A stretch of 64,000 nucleotides of DNA from Capra hircus (Eukaryota; Chordata; Mammalia; Artiodactyla; Bovidae), in assembly GCF_001704415.2 (NCBI RefSeq), contig NC_030826.1:56873362-56937361 (forward strand), given 5' to 3'. The notes below the pieces were generated by a model, which saw only the letters and a list, made by a program, of their open reading frames with translations, did not search any database and was not told where the DNA came from. Position numbers and translations under genes: made by a program. Below, piece by piece: positions 11,492-22,390 of the stretch; position 1 is the stretch's first letter, and the number at the start of each line of letters is the position of its first letter.

Positions 11492-12139
11492 GAGGTACCC
11501 AAACCAAGAAGGGTTGAAACCGGCTTCTCTTCTTCTGCGGGAAGGACGGGCCTGGGTGAGGGTGTGCAGACAAATGGCAAGCATGTTAACAATCCCAAGG
11601 CCTGTGCCTGTGGCAGGCATAACTAATGGAGCCCCTATCTTCCCCCCCACCTCTGAGTCCAGACGCAGCCCTACACCCCTTCCAACAATCACTCCCAAAG
11701 TCATGCAAGAATTCATGCTAGAATCTGATATGAAACTAATTTGCTGTCTGGGGTCCAGATTAACCTTTCAGAATCTGAAAGCAACTGTGCAACAATTTGT
11801 GGTTTTCAAACCACTAATTTGGGCATAAAGCACAGAATAGCAAGTCTATGCAAAGCACTGTGAACTATTGAGACATTGGCTCTAGATATGTAATGCCGCG
11901 CTAGATCAAATCCTGTTTAACGTGAGATTCCGGTACTGATGACAGGATGATGTGTCAAAAGACCAAAAAGAACGCTGAGAAACAGGGTTTGTAACTGAAG
12001 AAATTATATGCACAATGTATTCTATCTACAAATTGAGAGGAGATAGTCATGACTCTATTTGACCGAAAGAACGAGCCCTTTCGTTCAGCCTGCAGCCCCC
12101 GAAACTGTTCAGAGCAGAGAATGGCAACCACAGCCACAT
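11492..12139. other. Unique intergenic sequence, no gene recognised
   Basis: No repeat is recognised and no convincing exon is seen. The 127-codon frame at 11,445-11,828 begins inside the preceding SINE and resembles nothing known. Confidence 0.45.
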
Positions 12140-12300
12140 GGAGGATATAGCAGGGAATTAGGATTCTGGTCCAAGTCCTGCCAAGAATACTATTTGAACT
12201 TGGGCAAGAGGCTTCAGTTTCCTCATCTGTAAAATGGAGACCATAGTGTCTACCTTGCTTGGTCATTGAGAATGTTAAGAGTGACAGCGTACACGGAAGT
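12140..12300 (+). mobile_element. MIR SINE
   Basis: The MIR core is well preserved in sense orientation: ttgaacttgggcaagaggct, then cagtttcctcatctgtaaaa, then tggagaccatag and a decayed 3' part. Confidence 0.8.
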
Positions 12301-13099
12301 GTTGTCTGAGTCCTGAAACATTGCTTTCCGGACCTGGCTGAGGCAGCACCTGACCCTGCACTGAAGCAGGGAAGACCGTCACCCTCTAGTGCAAACGAGG
12401 GAGCCTGGTAGGGTATGGGCCAGGCTGACCGGAGCCCCCGCCGGCGTCCTCACTTTGGCAGTGGAAGCCAGGAGCATAGTCCTGCACACCCCCCAGGGAC
12501 AGGGTGTCTGCTCAGAAAAGGTCCCATTCATTTTCTTAAGCTTAACATCTTTGCAAGTCTTCTCTGTCATCCCCTTTCTCTGTATCAACACAGCAAGCAG
12601 GTTTGGGGGCCATTAGGAGGTGAGGACCCAGGAGTATCACAGATGCCTGGAAAATAGAAAGAGAAACATTTCTTGGGGAGCCTGTGGACCAACATTCACG
12701 CGCATCTCACGCGACTCACATTCCAGCCTTCCTCACAGAGAGCTTGAGTACACTCACCACCGCCAGTAGCCAGTGGGACCTGAGGGGAAACTTTAGGGGC
12801 TTCTGGAAAAGGTTTCACTCCCTAATCCAACAACATGTGGGATTAGAAACTGCTGTTGGACATAGCTGTGTGCGAGGTCAACAGGTTGGGAGCTACGGCA
12901 GCCACCGTGCAACCGTGAGGGCACAGGGCAGAGCACAAAGCTGGAAAAAACCTCTGCTTCTGATCCCACCACTGTGTCGTGACACAACTCTGGAACCACT
13001 TTGCCTGCAGACTTCATGTAAAGTGAGAAAATAACTGGCTTGTAGGTCACGGACAGTTGGGTCTTCTGAGATGCAGTTGCCAGTATCTGTGCTGATGAG
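12301..13099. other. Unique intergenic sequence, no gene recognised
   Basis: Contains overlapping frames of 70-125 codons on both strands without recognisable products. No repeats are identified. Confidence 0.45.
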
Positions 13100-13415
13100 T
13101 TAACAAGGCAGGGCTGGCCATGGTGGTGGGTCGCGACTGTATCCTCAGGGCCCAGCAGAATGCCTGACATGCAGTAAGTGTGTGAGTCAGTCTGGTGGCT
13201 CAGATGGTAAAGAATCTGCCTGCAGTGCGGGAGACCCGGGTTTCAGTCCTTGGGTTGGGAAGGTCCCCTGGAGGAGGGCATGGCAGCCCACTCCAGTGTT
13301 CTGCCTGGAGAATCCCTTGGACAGAGGAGCCTGGCGGGCTACAGTCCACGGGGTCGCGAAGCGTCGGACATGTAGTAGGTGTTTGCTAAGCGCTTGTTGA
13401 CGGAATCAGTAAAGA
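13100..13415 (+). mobile_element. MIR/L2-like 3' end, interrupted by a younger SINE
   Basis: The sequence gcctgacatgcagtaagtg resumes after the SINE as tagtaggtgtttgctaagcg, the usual end of an old mammalian element. The Bov-tA at 13,186-13,366 lies inside it. Confidence 0.5.
13186..13366 (+). mobile_element. Bov-tA SINE nested in an older element
   Basis: tRNA head and BovA body are present, with one base missing in the body (gtgttctgcctgg). Imperfect 19-bp direct repeats at 13,166-13,184 and 13,367-13,385 mark the insertion. The copy's own cggacatg end makes the right edge ambiguous. Confidence 0.9.
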
Positions 13416-14093
13416 TCAGAGGGACCCATGCCACGTGAGCCCCGCATCACCGCTTCCTGCCTCCTTCCCTTCCCTTCCCTCTCCCTGCGGGGGCACCAGG
13501 TCTGGGACTGCCAGAGCTGTCTTTGGGGGCGGTGAACACAAGAAGGCTGGGCTGCTTCACACATACAGATGACTCATAAAGACGGCTTTTTACCCCCTTC
13601 AAATGGTGATGTTCCTGTAATAAAGAATTTAATAACCCGCTGTGCCTGTGCAGGGAGAAAACTCATTTGTTTAATAGGCAGCAGTTTGGCTTTGTCATGT
13701 TCATTTAGCTTTTAATGACACACAGTTGTGCCAATATTGATTTTAGCTTATAGGGACTCAAAAATTTACTGTCTAGATGGATTCAGGATGCAACCGTTTT
13801 GGTTTTCTTCTTCTTTTTTTTTTTTTTTTTTTTATTCTTTGCCTGCTCTGAAGACACATGGCCCCCCTCCCACCTCAACCTGCGAGGGGCCTGGCAGGCT
13901 CGGGCCGGGAATGCTGGTCCAGATTTGATACCGTCCTCGTCCCATCCGGACGCCCTGCCTTTCCCACGTTCTGCCTGCCTCACCTCTCGCCCTCATCAGA
14001 CGGGAGGGAGGCGGCGGCTGGGGGAGGTGATGTATCTTTCATCTTGGAAAGCAGAGCAGGACTGTGTCAAGGAAACAGGAGTTAGCTTTCCAG
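13416..14093. other. Unique intergenic sequence with a T20 tract
   Basis: A run of 20 T lies at 13,814-13,833. The rest is GC-balanced unique sequence without a supported gene. Confidence 0.5.
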
Positions 14094-14150
14094 GCACACA
14101 CACACTCACACACACACACACACACAGCCTTGAGGTGTGTGTGTGCGTGC
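14094..14150. repeat. (CA)n followed by (TG)n: imperfect inverted microsatellite
   Basis: CA dinucleotides to about 14,126 are followed, after a short spacer (ccttgag), by TG dinucleotides. The two arms can pair over about 12 bp, so the tract could form a hairpin as well as Z-DNA. Confidence 0.9.
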
Positions 14151-14584
14151 ACACGTGCTTAGCACATGTGTGTCCACCCACTCACATTTAAGCCCCAAGC
14201 GTGCATTCCCAACAAGGGCTGGGACCCTGCTGGTTATTCCACGAATAACTCCACATGTCACTCGGAGCCACCCGGCTGGGGCACCTCTCTTTAAACATTA
14301 CTTACGGCTGTGTTTCTGCTTTTGTCTTTCACCGGGGACAGGATCAAAATAGCGAGAGGGATCGTGGCGAGGAGCCGAACCTACTCTGTGTTTTCTGAAC
14401 AGTCAATTACCCATCAAGACAGACAGCAGACCCTCGGTATTTGTGGGCCTGACACGTGCCATCTCAGTTCTGCCGTAACTCCAGTTACCTGAGAAAACAG
14501 CGCGAAGAAAGAGGGCTGGGAAAATACAGTCAACTTTTAGGCAGCACAGACCGTGCGCGCGGCACCTAGCCCATCACCGTTGAC

Positions 14585-14720
14585 AGGAATTATCTTGTCT
14601 CATCTCCATGTCGCCCCTTTAAGGTTGAGAGCTGGGCATTTTTATCCCCATTGTAGAGGACATTGTTGCTTGCAGAGGTCAAGTGCAGGGACCAAGGTCA
14701 CAGAGAGGAAATGATGCCAA
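14585..14720 (-). mobile_element. MIR SINE
   Basis: Reversed MIR core: tatccccattgtagaggaca ... gaccaaggtcacagagagga. Confidence 0.7.
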
Positions 14721-15730
14721 ACACAGGTGCCCGGCCACTCCCTGCATTTTCAATGACACTGAGTTGGAGGCTTAACCCAGTGCTGTTGATGACTCTGTAA
14801 ACCAGCCTCTGCCTGGCAGGTGAGCCTACCAGAGGCAGTGGCTGCACCTCTCAGGGCGTGAGCAGGCAGGCGGGCCCACGGCCAGCCCACAGCCACACGC
14901 ACGGCGTTGGTTTTCCTGCTGTGGCTTCTCACGACCAGACTCTCCCCGGGGAACCCTGGCACGTTTGCTTGGTGACTGCCTTCCCGAACCCTGTGTTGCC
15001 ATGAAAATTAGGTAGGCAGTTGGGAGAAAAGAGATAGCTCTGTATATAGCACATGCTGATAATGAATCGTATTAAATATAATTTCACGTCATTGGCCTAC
15101 TTAATCTATTTATGTAAGTTTTAGCGAGGGCTTTCTTCATGATGGGAATCTCATCTTAGAACTGATTCTTAGATTCACAGAATTTGAAAGGCCCTATAGA
15201 TCATCTATGCAAGGCCGGTCCCGAGAGGCGAAATGACCTACCCAAGGTCGTGCGATTAAATTTGGAGTGGCGCCCTTTACCAGAAGAGGTGGGCTTTAGG
15301 GCCCTCCATAGGAAGGCGACCCCCTCGGGCACCTGGGTTCTGCTGGACGATGGGGGTATGCACGCGTCATTTCAATGGACGGCGCTCACCGTGGTCACTG
15401 GCCAGGCTGTGAGCTGCCACGGGTGCTGCTTCCAGGCATGGCTGTGGCCGAATTCCCATCATGCCGAGACTGCCCGGGCTCCTCTCTGATGGCCCCTGCT
15501 CCCCATCCTGTAGCATCCACGGCCTCCTTGCAGCATCTCCTTGCTGCCCCAGGGACTTTGCTCGGGCCAGAATACTCCTCCTCCTGCCCCCATGAAATGC
15601 CCCCTACTTTTAGTTCCCAGTCAACCCTTCCCCAGGGCATCTTCCCTGCTCTCCCTGGGCCAAGGCACCCTTGGAGGTTTTCAAGGTAGCACTGACCTCA
15701 AGCATAATGTCATGCTAATTTGGAGGAGAC
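14721..15730. other. Mostly unique intergenic sequence with old repeat remnants
   Basis: A decayed reversed MIR lies near 15,160-15,260 (aggcgaaatgacctacccaa). The 15,540-15,690 block reads like a decayed L2 3' region. Overlapping frames of about 100 codons at 15,184-15,689 show no recognisable product. Confidence 0.45.
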
Positions 15731-15740
15731 TTTAACATCT

Positions 15741-15865
15741 GGAGGAAATGGCAACGCACTCCAGTACTCTTGCCTGGAGAATCCCATGGATGAAGGAGCC
15801 TGGTGGGCTAAAAAGTCCATGGGGTCGCAAAGAGTCGGACACGACTGAGCGACTTCACTTCACTT
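15741..15865 (+). mobile_element. BovA monomer SINE with target-site duplication
   Basis: Only the BovA body is present (ggaggaaatggcaacgcact ... gacacgactgagcgacttca). Imperfect 13-bp repeats (tttaacatctgga, cttaacacctgga) at 15,731-15,743 and 15,863-15,875 flank it. Confidence 0.9.
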
Positions 15866-15875
15866 AACACCTGGA

Positions 15876-16584
15876 CTGTAACATCTGTCTCCTACTGGAC
15901 TGTGAGTTCCACAAGAGCACGTCCCAGTCAGTGAGTGCTGTGTAACAAATGGTCCTCCGGTTCAGCGGTTGAAAACAACCGCTGCATTTCATTGTGACTC
16001 GTGGGTCACAAACCTGGAGAACGCTCAGCCAGGTAGCTCCCACTTGACTCTGTCAGGCGGCGGCAATCCCCTGTCGGCCAGGGAGCATGGTCACGTGAAA
16101 GCTTAACTAGGCTGGACATCCGAGGTTCGGGTGCATTCACGTGCCCCCCACTTGATTGCTGCTGGAAGCTCAGATGGGTTGTTGCCAGAGCATCTTCACA
16201 TGGCCTGCCTGACGTGGTAGTCTGAGGGCACCTGAGCGCCATACAGCCCACAGATTGCTGTATGGCTGTTTCTGGTCCACTCTTGGAAGCCATTCAGTGT
16301 CATTTGACTTCAGCTGCATTCTACCACTTACAAGTGAGTCACTGAGACCGGATCCAAGCAGAGGGGCGTGGACCCCACCTCTTGATGTGGGGATGGCAGG
16401 ATGACACGGAAGAAGAGCTCATAGGATGGGAGAGATTTTTGCAGCCACTTTTGATAAATGCGGTCTGACACACAGCCAGAACAATGCCATTTCCTCTCTT
16501 CCATTGCTGCCTAGTACTTAGCACAAGAGTTCAAAAATGATTTGGTGAATAAGTGAATAGACAGATGGATGTATAAATACATGC
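15876..16584. other. Unique intergenic sequence, no gene recognised
   Basis: Ordinary composition. No repeat, exon or RNA gene is recognised. Confidence 0.5.
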
Positions 16585-16928
16585 AGTACTATGGTCTGAA
16601 AATTTGTGTCCCTCCAGAAATCATACATGTAAAATCTAATGCCCAAGGGGCTGGTATTGGAAGGTGGGGCCTTTGGGAGGTGATTAGGGTCATGAAGGCA
16701 GAACCCTCATGAATGGGATGAGTGCCCTGATAAAAAGAGGCTCAGGAGTGATCCGTAGGCCTTTCCACCAGGTGGAAACGTATGACGCCTGCAGCCTGGA
16801 GGACGGCCCTCACCTGCCATGCTTCACCCTGATCGTGGACTGCTAGTCTCCAGAAGCACAAGGAATAAAGTTCTGCTTAAGTCACTGCGTGTGTAGTGTT
16901 GTGTTATAGTGGCTCAAAGGACTAAGAC
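16585..16928 (+). mobile_element. Ancient mammalian interspersed repeat (LTR/MER type, family not named)
   Basis: The order of words is characteristic of a widespread old mammalian repeat: tatggtctgaaaatttgtgt, ggtggggcctttgggaggtg, catgaatgggatgagtgccc, then gtgttatagtggctc and ggactaagaca. I recognise the family but cannot name it with certainty. Confidence 0.6.
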
Positions 16929-16954
16929 ATATGTATACATGAAATCAGGAAGAA

Positions 16955-17250
16955 AAGGATGGAAGGAGGGGAGAAGGAGGGAGGGGAGGAGGGAGGGAGG
17001 AGGGAGGGGAGGAGGGAGGGAGGGAGAGGAGGAGGGAGGGAGAGGAGGAGGGAGGGAGAGGAGGAGGGAGGGAGAGGAGGAGGGAGGGAGAGGAGGAGGG
17101 AGGGAGAGGAGGAGGGAGGGAGAGGAGGAGGGAGGGGAGGAGGGAGGGAGGGAGAGGAGGAGGGAGGGAGAGGAGGAGGGGGACGAGGGAGAGAGAGAGA
17201 GAAGGAGGGAGGGGAGAGGGGAGGAGGGAGGGGGAGGACAGAAGGAAAGG
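16955..17250. repeat. Polypurine (GGGA/GGA)n tract of about 290 bp
   Basis: The + strand is almost purely G and A, built from GGAGGGAGGGAGA-like units. Long open frames arise here on both strands only because the repeat lacks stop codons. Mirror-symmetric purine tracts of this kind can form triplex DNA, and the G runs could form G-quadruplexes. Confidence 0.97.
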
Positions 17251-18367
17251 GTACTCCAGAAGCGCAGATGAGGAAGGAGGTGTACTTAAACACAAGAGCA
17301 CGGAGAAGCCTGGGCCTGACGGAGTGCTGACTCTCTGGAACAGACTTCCCATCGTCTTGTTCATGAGGAGGCTCCTCTCTGCCCCACCCACACACTCAAG
17401 GACGACTCCTTGTCGACTGCGGGTTTGAACCCAGAAAGGGAAACTCATTTCAACATCATCAGAGCAAAGTGAAGTGAGTCCAGCAGATCTGCTGTGACGC
17501 AAACCCCCAGCAACAGCGAGACACCCCAACGAGCTGCTAGTGCCTTTCAGGACCCAGAAGAAATATAATGTGACTATCTAAGCGTCCTGAGTCTGCACCT
17601 GTCACCACCGAGAGGCAGCAGCCTTTGATGCTGCGTCACGCAGCCGGAGGCCAGCGGTTCAATAACATGGGCTTCTTTGATTTACTTGCCTTGGTGGGTG
17701 GCAGGTTAATAAAACCTCAGCCAGCTTGGTAAATGGCCCGTCCTGGTTCTCAGGACCCGGGGAGTTCACGCGGACATATCGGAGGGCAGTCGGGGGCCGG
17801 ACGTGTCTCTCCTAGAAGCTCCCGAACCCGCCTCATTGACCCAGAGTCCTTGCAGCTCCTGGGCACCATTTCTCCTGTGTCATCCCCAGCAGGCTCCAGC
17901 CAGCGCGCTGCTCGGTGAAGACCCGGCCTGGCCTCCCGGGTCATCAGGATGAGACAATCCCTCTGAGGCCCCAGGTCAGCAGCCCCATGGCTGTTGCTCA
18001 AGCGGGCCCGGCCTCCACTAAGCTCCCCCCAGGGCCCCCGAGTCCACTCTGCCTCCCATGGCACAAAGTGACAATTGACAGAAAATTATATTGGCAGGCC
18101 CTTATTGAATATGACTACCCACAAGGAATTTTCCTGAATCCATCAACCAGAGTAGAACTCAGCTGTGAATCTGCGGGACTCCCACCGCTCAGGAAGATGC
18201 CCTGTCGGCTGTCAAGAGTTGTTCTTTAAAAAGGCCCCCAGCCTGGAAAAGGGAACATCGGAGATCACACATTTCCCATCTCCTATGTGTGTTACCTACT
18301 TAAGAACCAATCCTTATCTGCTGACTATCATTATTATTATTAGGTACTATTATTTCATCTCTATTTT
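17251..18367. other. Unique intergenic sequence, moderately GC-rich in the middle
   Basis: CpG dinucleotides are somewhat enriched at 17,720-17,940, far below the main island. No gene is supported. An AT-rich stretch with ATT repeats lies at 18,328-18,350. Confidence 0.5.
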
Positions 18368-18668
18368 CAATCCTAAAAGAAATCAGTCCTGAATATTCAT
18401 TGGAACGACTGATGCTGAAGCTGAAACTCCAATACTTTGGCCACCTGATGCAAAGAACTGACTCTGGAAAAGACCCTGATGCCGGGAAAGATTAAAGGCA
18501 GGAGGAGAAGGGGATGACAGAGGATGAGATGGTTAGATGGCATCGCCAAGTCAATGGACATGAGTTTGAGCAAGATCCAGGCATTGGCGATGGACAGGGA
18601 AGCCTGACGTGCTGTAGTCCATGGCGTGGCAAAGAGCTGGACATGACTGAGCGACTGAACTGAACTGA
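18368..18668 (+). mobile_element. BovB (RTE) LINE 3' end
   Basis: A well-preserved sense BovB 3' end (gaatattcattggaacgact, ccaatactttggccacctga, gccgggaaagattaaaggca) terminates in the diagnostic gactgaactgaactga. Confidence 0.95.
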
Positions 18669-18800
18669 TTCATCTCTACTAGAATCTTACGAGGGGCTGA
18701 GTATCATCTTTCATGGGTAGATGAAGACACCGAGGGTCAGAGAGGTTAAATGGCAAACGTACCGCAGCTGGTGAAGGGCAGGAATGGGGTCGAAGCCCAG
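18669..18800 (-). mobile_element. MIR SINE
   Basis: Reversed MIR core: atgaagacaccgagggtcag, then agaggttaaatggcaaacgt. It follows the BovB end directly. Confidence 0.65.
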
Positions 18801-18984
18801 GTCTGTGATTCAGAAGCTGGTCTCCTCCTGCTTTGCACAGTGGCCTCCTGCCGAGAGGGCTTGCCCCTGCTCCTGGGGTCAGGTGTGTCCCCCAGGGTAC
18901 CGAGGAAGGCCAGACAATTCCCTGGCATCACTGGACCAGGCACAGGGGTCCACGTTCACACCCAGCCCATCACCATACTGGGGC

Positions 18985-19120
18985 TGTTGTTCAGTCGCCC
19001 AGTCGACTGTGACCCCATGGACTGCAGCACGCCAGGCCTCCCTGTCCATCACCATCTCCTAGAGTTTGCCCACATTCATGTCCATTTTCCTCGGCAATGC
19101 CATCCCACCATCCTCATCCT
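18985..19120 (-). mobile_element. BovB (RTE) LINE 3' end, short
   Basis: Reversed BovB 3' sequence (ttgttcagtcgcccagtcga, gactgcagcacgccaggcct, gccatcccaccatcctcatc), truncated after about 135 bp. Confidence 0.88.
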
Positions 19121-19997
19121 GGGGCTCAGGGCCTCCAAATTCTGTTTCTCAGGACTGAGAGGGAAGTAGTCCTTGACCTTCCCAGAGTCCACCCAGGTCA
19201 GGACTGATCTGGGGGACGAAGAGCCCGAGCTTTCAGGACCTGCCAGTGTCTGCTGATGAGGTGGGGCTGGGGGCTGCCTGGTGCCAGGGACCATCCATTC
19301 CAGGCGCTTCGTGAGCATCTGTGCCCCACATCCTCGTGACCACCAGGAGAAGTAGGTATTGACACTGACCAGGGTTCTCAACCTTCCGTAATCAATAGCA
19401 ACGGACTAGAGGCCAGACAAGGGCTCTTTAGGGGCCCCAGGGGCTAATTTGTTAAAAAAAAAAAAAGTGGACCCAGCCCCTCCCTGGCAAGTCAGCAGTG
19501 GGTTATAAGCCCTCCTGTCTGGGCAGGACGCTGCCAAGGGGGAAAACCAAACCGAGAAACAGACAAACCAGATTGCGCATCTTCAAAAGTCACACGGCAG
19601 CGCTGACTCTGAAGCCAACTTCTTCTGGGGCCCCCAGGATGCTGGGGAGCCCCTGGCTGCCCCTTCCCTGTGACTCCAGCCGCCGCCACACTTGCCGCCT
19701 GATGAGCTCAGTGAAACAGGTGCTACGTCTTTGCACTCCCTGGATTGGGAGCACAGGGCATGTGGAAACTGAGAAATCCATTTCCAGCCTTGATAACTTC
19801 CTTGGAGACCTTCCTTCTCTCTAGAAGCATGAGTGCTGCAGAGAGAGGAGGGGCTGAGCCCTCGGCGGGACCTTGGCCCTGAGCCGAGGCCGGTGGGCTT
19901 GGTGATCAGCTGAACGTAAGCTCCTGTTACCTTCAAATATCCCAGAACCCTAGGATTCACAGGGAGGGGAGACCAAAGTCCCCCAAACCCAGGATAT
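19121..19997. other. Unique intergenic sequence, no gene recognised
   Basis: Contains an A13 tract near 19,455. The 223-codon minus-strand frame at 19,583-20,254 depends on the neighbouring TG-repeat and is not a gene. Confidence 0.5.
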
Positions 19998-20320
19998 GCG
20001 GTGTGTGTGTGTGCACCTGTTTGTGGTTGTGCGTGCCTGATATGTGACTTGTGTTTGTGTGTGTGTGTTGAGACTGTATATGTACATATGATTGTGTGCG
20101 TGCAAGTGTGGCTGTGTGTGTGATTCTGTGTACATGCGCGTGCGGCTGTGGGCTTGTATGTGTGTGTACATATGCACGATGTGTGTGCAGGCATGTGTGA
20201 GTGTGTAGATGTGTGTGAACATGTATATGATTGTATGCGCACATATTGATACATGGGGTACGTGCATACATGTATGGCTGTGTGTGTGATTGTGTGTTCA
20301 TGTATGTGTGTGAGTGGCTG
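19998..20320. repeat. Degenerate (TG)n region of about 320 bp
   Basis: Many TGTG and TATG blocks with scattered interruptions cover the whole span. It reads as an old, long TG microsatellite in decay and is prone to Z-DNA. Confidence 0.9.
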
Positions 20321-22362
20321 TGGGTCGCGGTGGGCAACCGGGGCAGATGAGGGTCAGGCTGGTGAATCCTGAGATTCTCGGCTCCCTGGAGCATGTGGGC
20401 AGGGCTCCAAGCCTGTCTGCCCGCCCTGACCACAGGGACCTATAATAGCGGGATAGGAGCCTTGGTGGGGGGCAACAGGTGTTGGAGCAAAGACAGTCAG
20501 GGGAGGCGGGGTCCTAGCCTCAGCTGCCCTCACGGGACGCTCTGACGTGTGAACTGAGCCACAGACAGGGGCTCTGGGCCACCCTGAAGGGGGTCGAGGG
20601 GAGAACAAAGCTCCAGAGGGCCTCAGGGGAGAGCCCTTCACATTAAGCTCCTGGGGGCACCTGAGGTCTGATGGGGAGACCCAATTCCGACACCCACAGC
20701 TTCAGCAAGAGACGCTCATGGGCATGTCCCAGCCGTGGAAGGGGGTCCGTGTATCCCTCGGGCCATGAGAGGGGGCAGCAAGGAGCAGCTGGAGAACGTC
20801 TCCAGGGGTCCAGCTCCACCAGCAACCAGCTGCTCCTCCTAGAAGAGGAGGCTCCCCCAGCCCAGATCTGCTCTGAGAGGTGCACAAAATCATAGACTTA
20901 GATTAAATGACTTCAGACTTCCCCGTCCCTCCCTGGGGCCGTGCTCGGACGCAGGCTGGGGGTCCCGCAGACGACGGGAAACCGGAGGGAGAGGCAGGGG
21001 GCCGCGCTGTGGACACAGCTGTGGGACCTCTCTGTTCACTCGGGGACGGAGCAGCTGCCGCGGCTGGGGCTTCGTGTCTGCCTGTCTCCCGGGGCCAGAA
21101 GGGCCTGTCGGCAGACCCCAGGAACCAGGCGCCTCCAGGCTCCACCTCCAGAAAGAGGGCAGGAGGCACCCAGGCTGGCTCTCTCCCGCCTCGCACCCGT
21201 GGGCATCACCGGGGGTTCCTGTCATCTGTCCAGCGTGGACTGCACAGCTGGCACCATACGAGATGCACGGAAGACAGAGGCTCACCCCGCAGGGTTCACC
21301 GTCCAGCCAGACGGACCAGCGGCTCCAGCAGCAAACGCTTGTGAGACTCGTGCGGAATCTGCCAGGTGGGCCCCTCAGTGCTCTTCCCACAAACTCTGCG
21401 AGAAGCTTGAAGAGAAACCCCACCCCGACACCCAGTTCTCTCCCTGCACCATCTTGAACTGAGAGCAATTTAGCGAGGGGGCAAACGACCCCCCAAGGAC
21501 AGGTGGGGAAGCGGGGTCTCAGGCAGAGAAAGAATGTAATAACCAGCCGTGGCCCCTGGAAGGACAGTGTGATCCTCCACCACGGGCAGGACAGGACAAG
21601 AGAAGGAAGTGACAGGGGGCGGGGACTCAGGTCAGGCCCAGCAGAGAGCTTCCAGCGGGCTTGGAACCGCACAGAAAAAACTGCCAGTCCTTCCACACAC
21701 GGCTCACCAGCCAGGTAAGGATTGCGTCTCCATCGTCGTTTTCCACGGTGGGATGAGGGCAGGCGCTAGAGTGGTCACTCCAGACAATGAAGAGACCACA
21801 GATGGATTATCAGGACCGCAGTGAGTGATGGAATAACAGTCTACGTTTCCATGTTTCAGCTCAATGGCCACCCCTTCCCTCCCTGCTCCCCAGCTTGTCA
21901 GAGGAGGGAAATCAGACAGCGACTTGAACAGGACGCCCCCCAAGGGTCAGATGCTGTCCTGATGACTTTCTATGGGTGAACTCATTTGCTCCTCACAGGA
22001 AGCGCAGGAGGCAGGGGTTATTTTGTCCTCAGGGAGGGATGAGGAGAATCGAAGCATCAAGATGCTGAGTCATTCAATCAGGATGACCTACCCGGCTGGT
22101 AAGCGGAGACCGTGGAGGTTTCAGGATGTAACCTACTGGTCCTTGGGTGGAGGCTAAATGAGATCAGTTCTATAAAGGGCATAACCAGTGTCCCCTAAAC
22201 TGTGACCTGCTGCTGGGGCTTGTCATGGAGCCCCAGGACAGATGGATGGGCTTGGGATTTTGTGGTGAGCTCCTGGCCCACCCAAAGTCACTGGGGGCAG
22301 TCTCCTGTACAGCTGATTGAACAGCAGGACAGCCATGCTTCTCAGCTGACTTTTGATCCTCT
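20321..22362. other. Unique GC-rich intergenic sequence, no gene recognised
   Basis: CpGs cluster modestly at 20,930-21,120. Frames up to 268 codons overlap on opposite strands at 20,890-21,696, as expected in GC-rich DNA. None has a signal sequence, domain or conserved motif that I recognise. Confidence 0.5.
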
Positions 22363-22390
22363 GTGTGTGTGTGTGTGTGAGTGTGTGTGG
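22363..22390. repeat. (TG)n microsatellite
   Basis: A short tract, nearly pure TG with one GA interruption. Confidence 0.9.

Noticed and set aside
16909..17529. Open frames of 120-194 codons over the purine tract
   Set aside because: They encode only Gly/Arg/Glu or Pro/Ser/Leu repeats dictated by the GGGA repeat.
19583..20433. Minus-strand frames of 105-223 codons rich in His and Thr
   Set aside because: They are translations of the TG repeat (CA on the minus strand) plus flanking sequence.
20890..21696. 268-codon minus-strand frame in GC-rich sequence
   Set aside because: Opposite-strand frames of 127-173 codons overlap it, no domain or signal is recognisable, and there are no convincing splice or promoter features.
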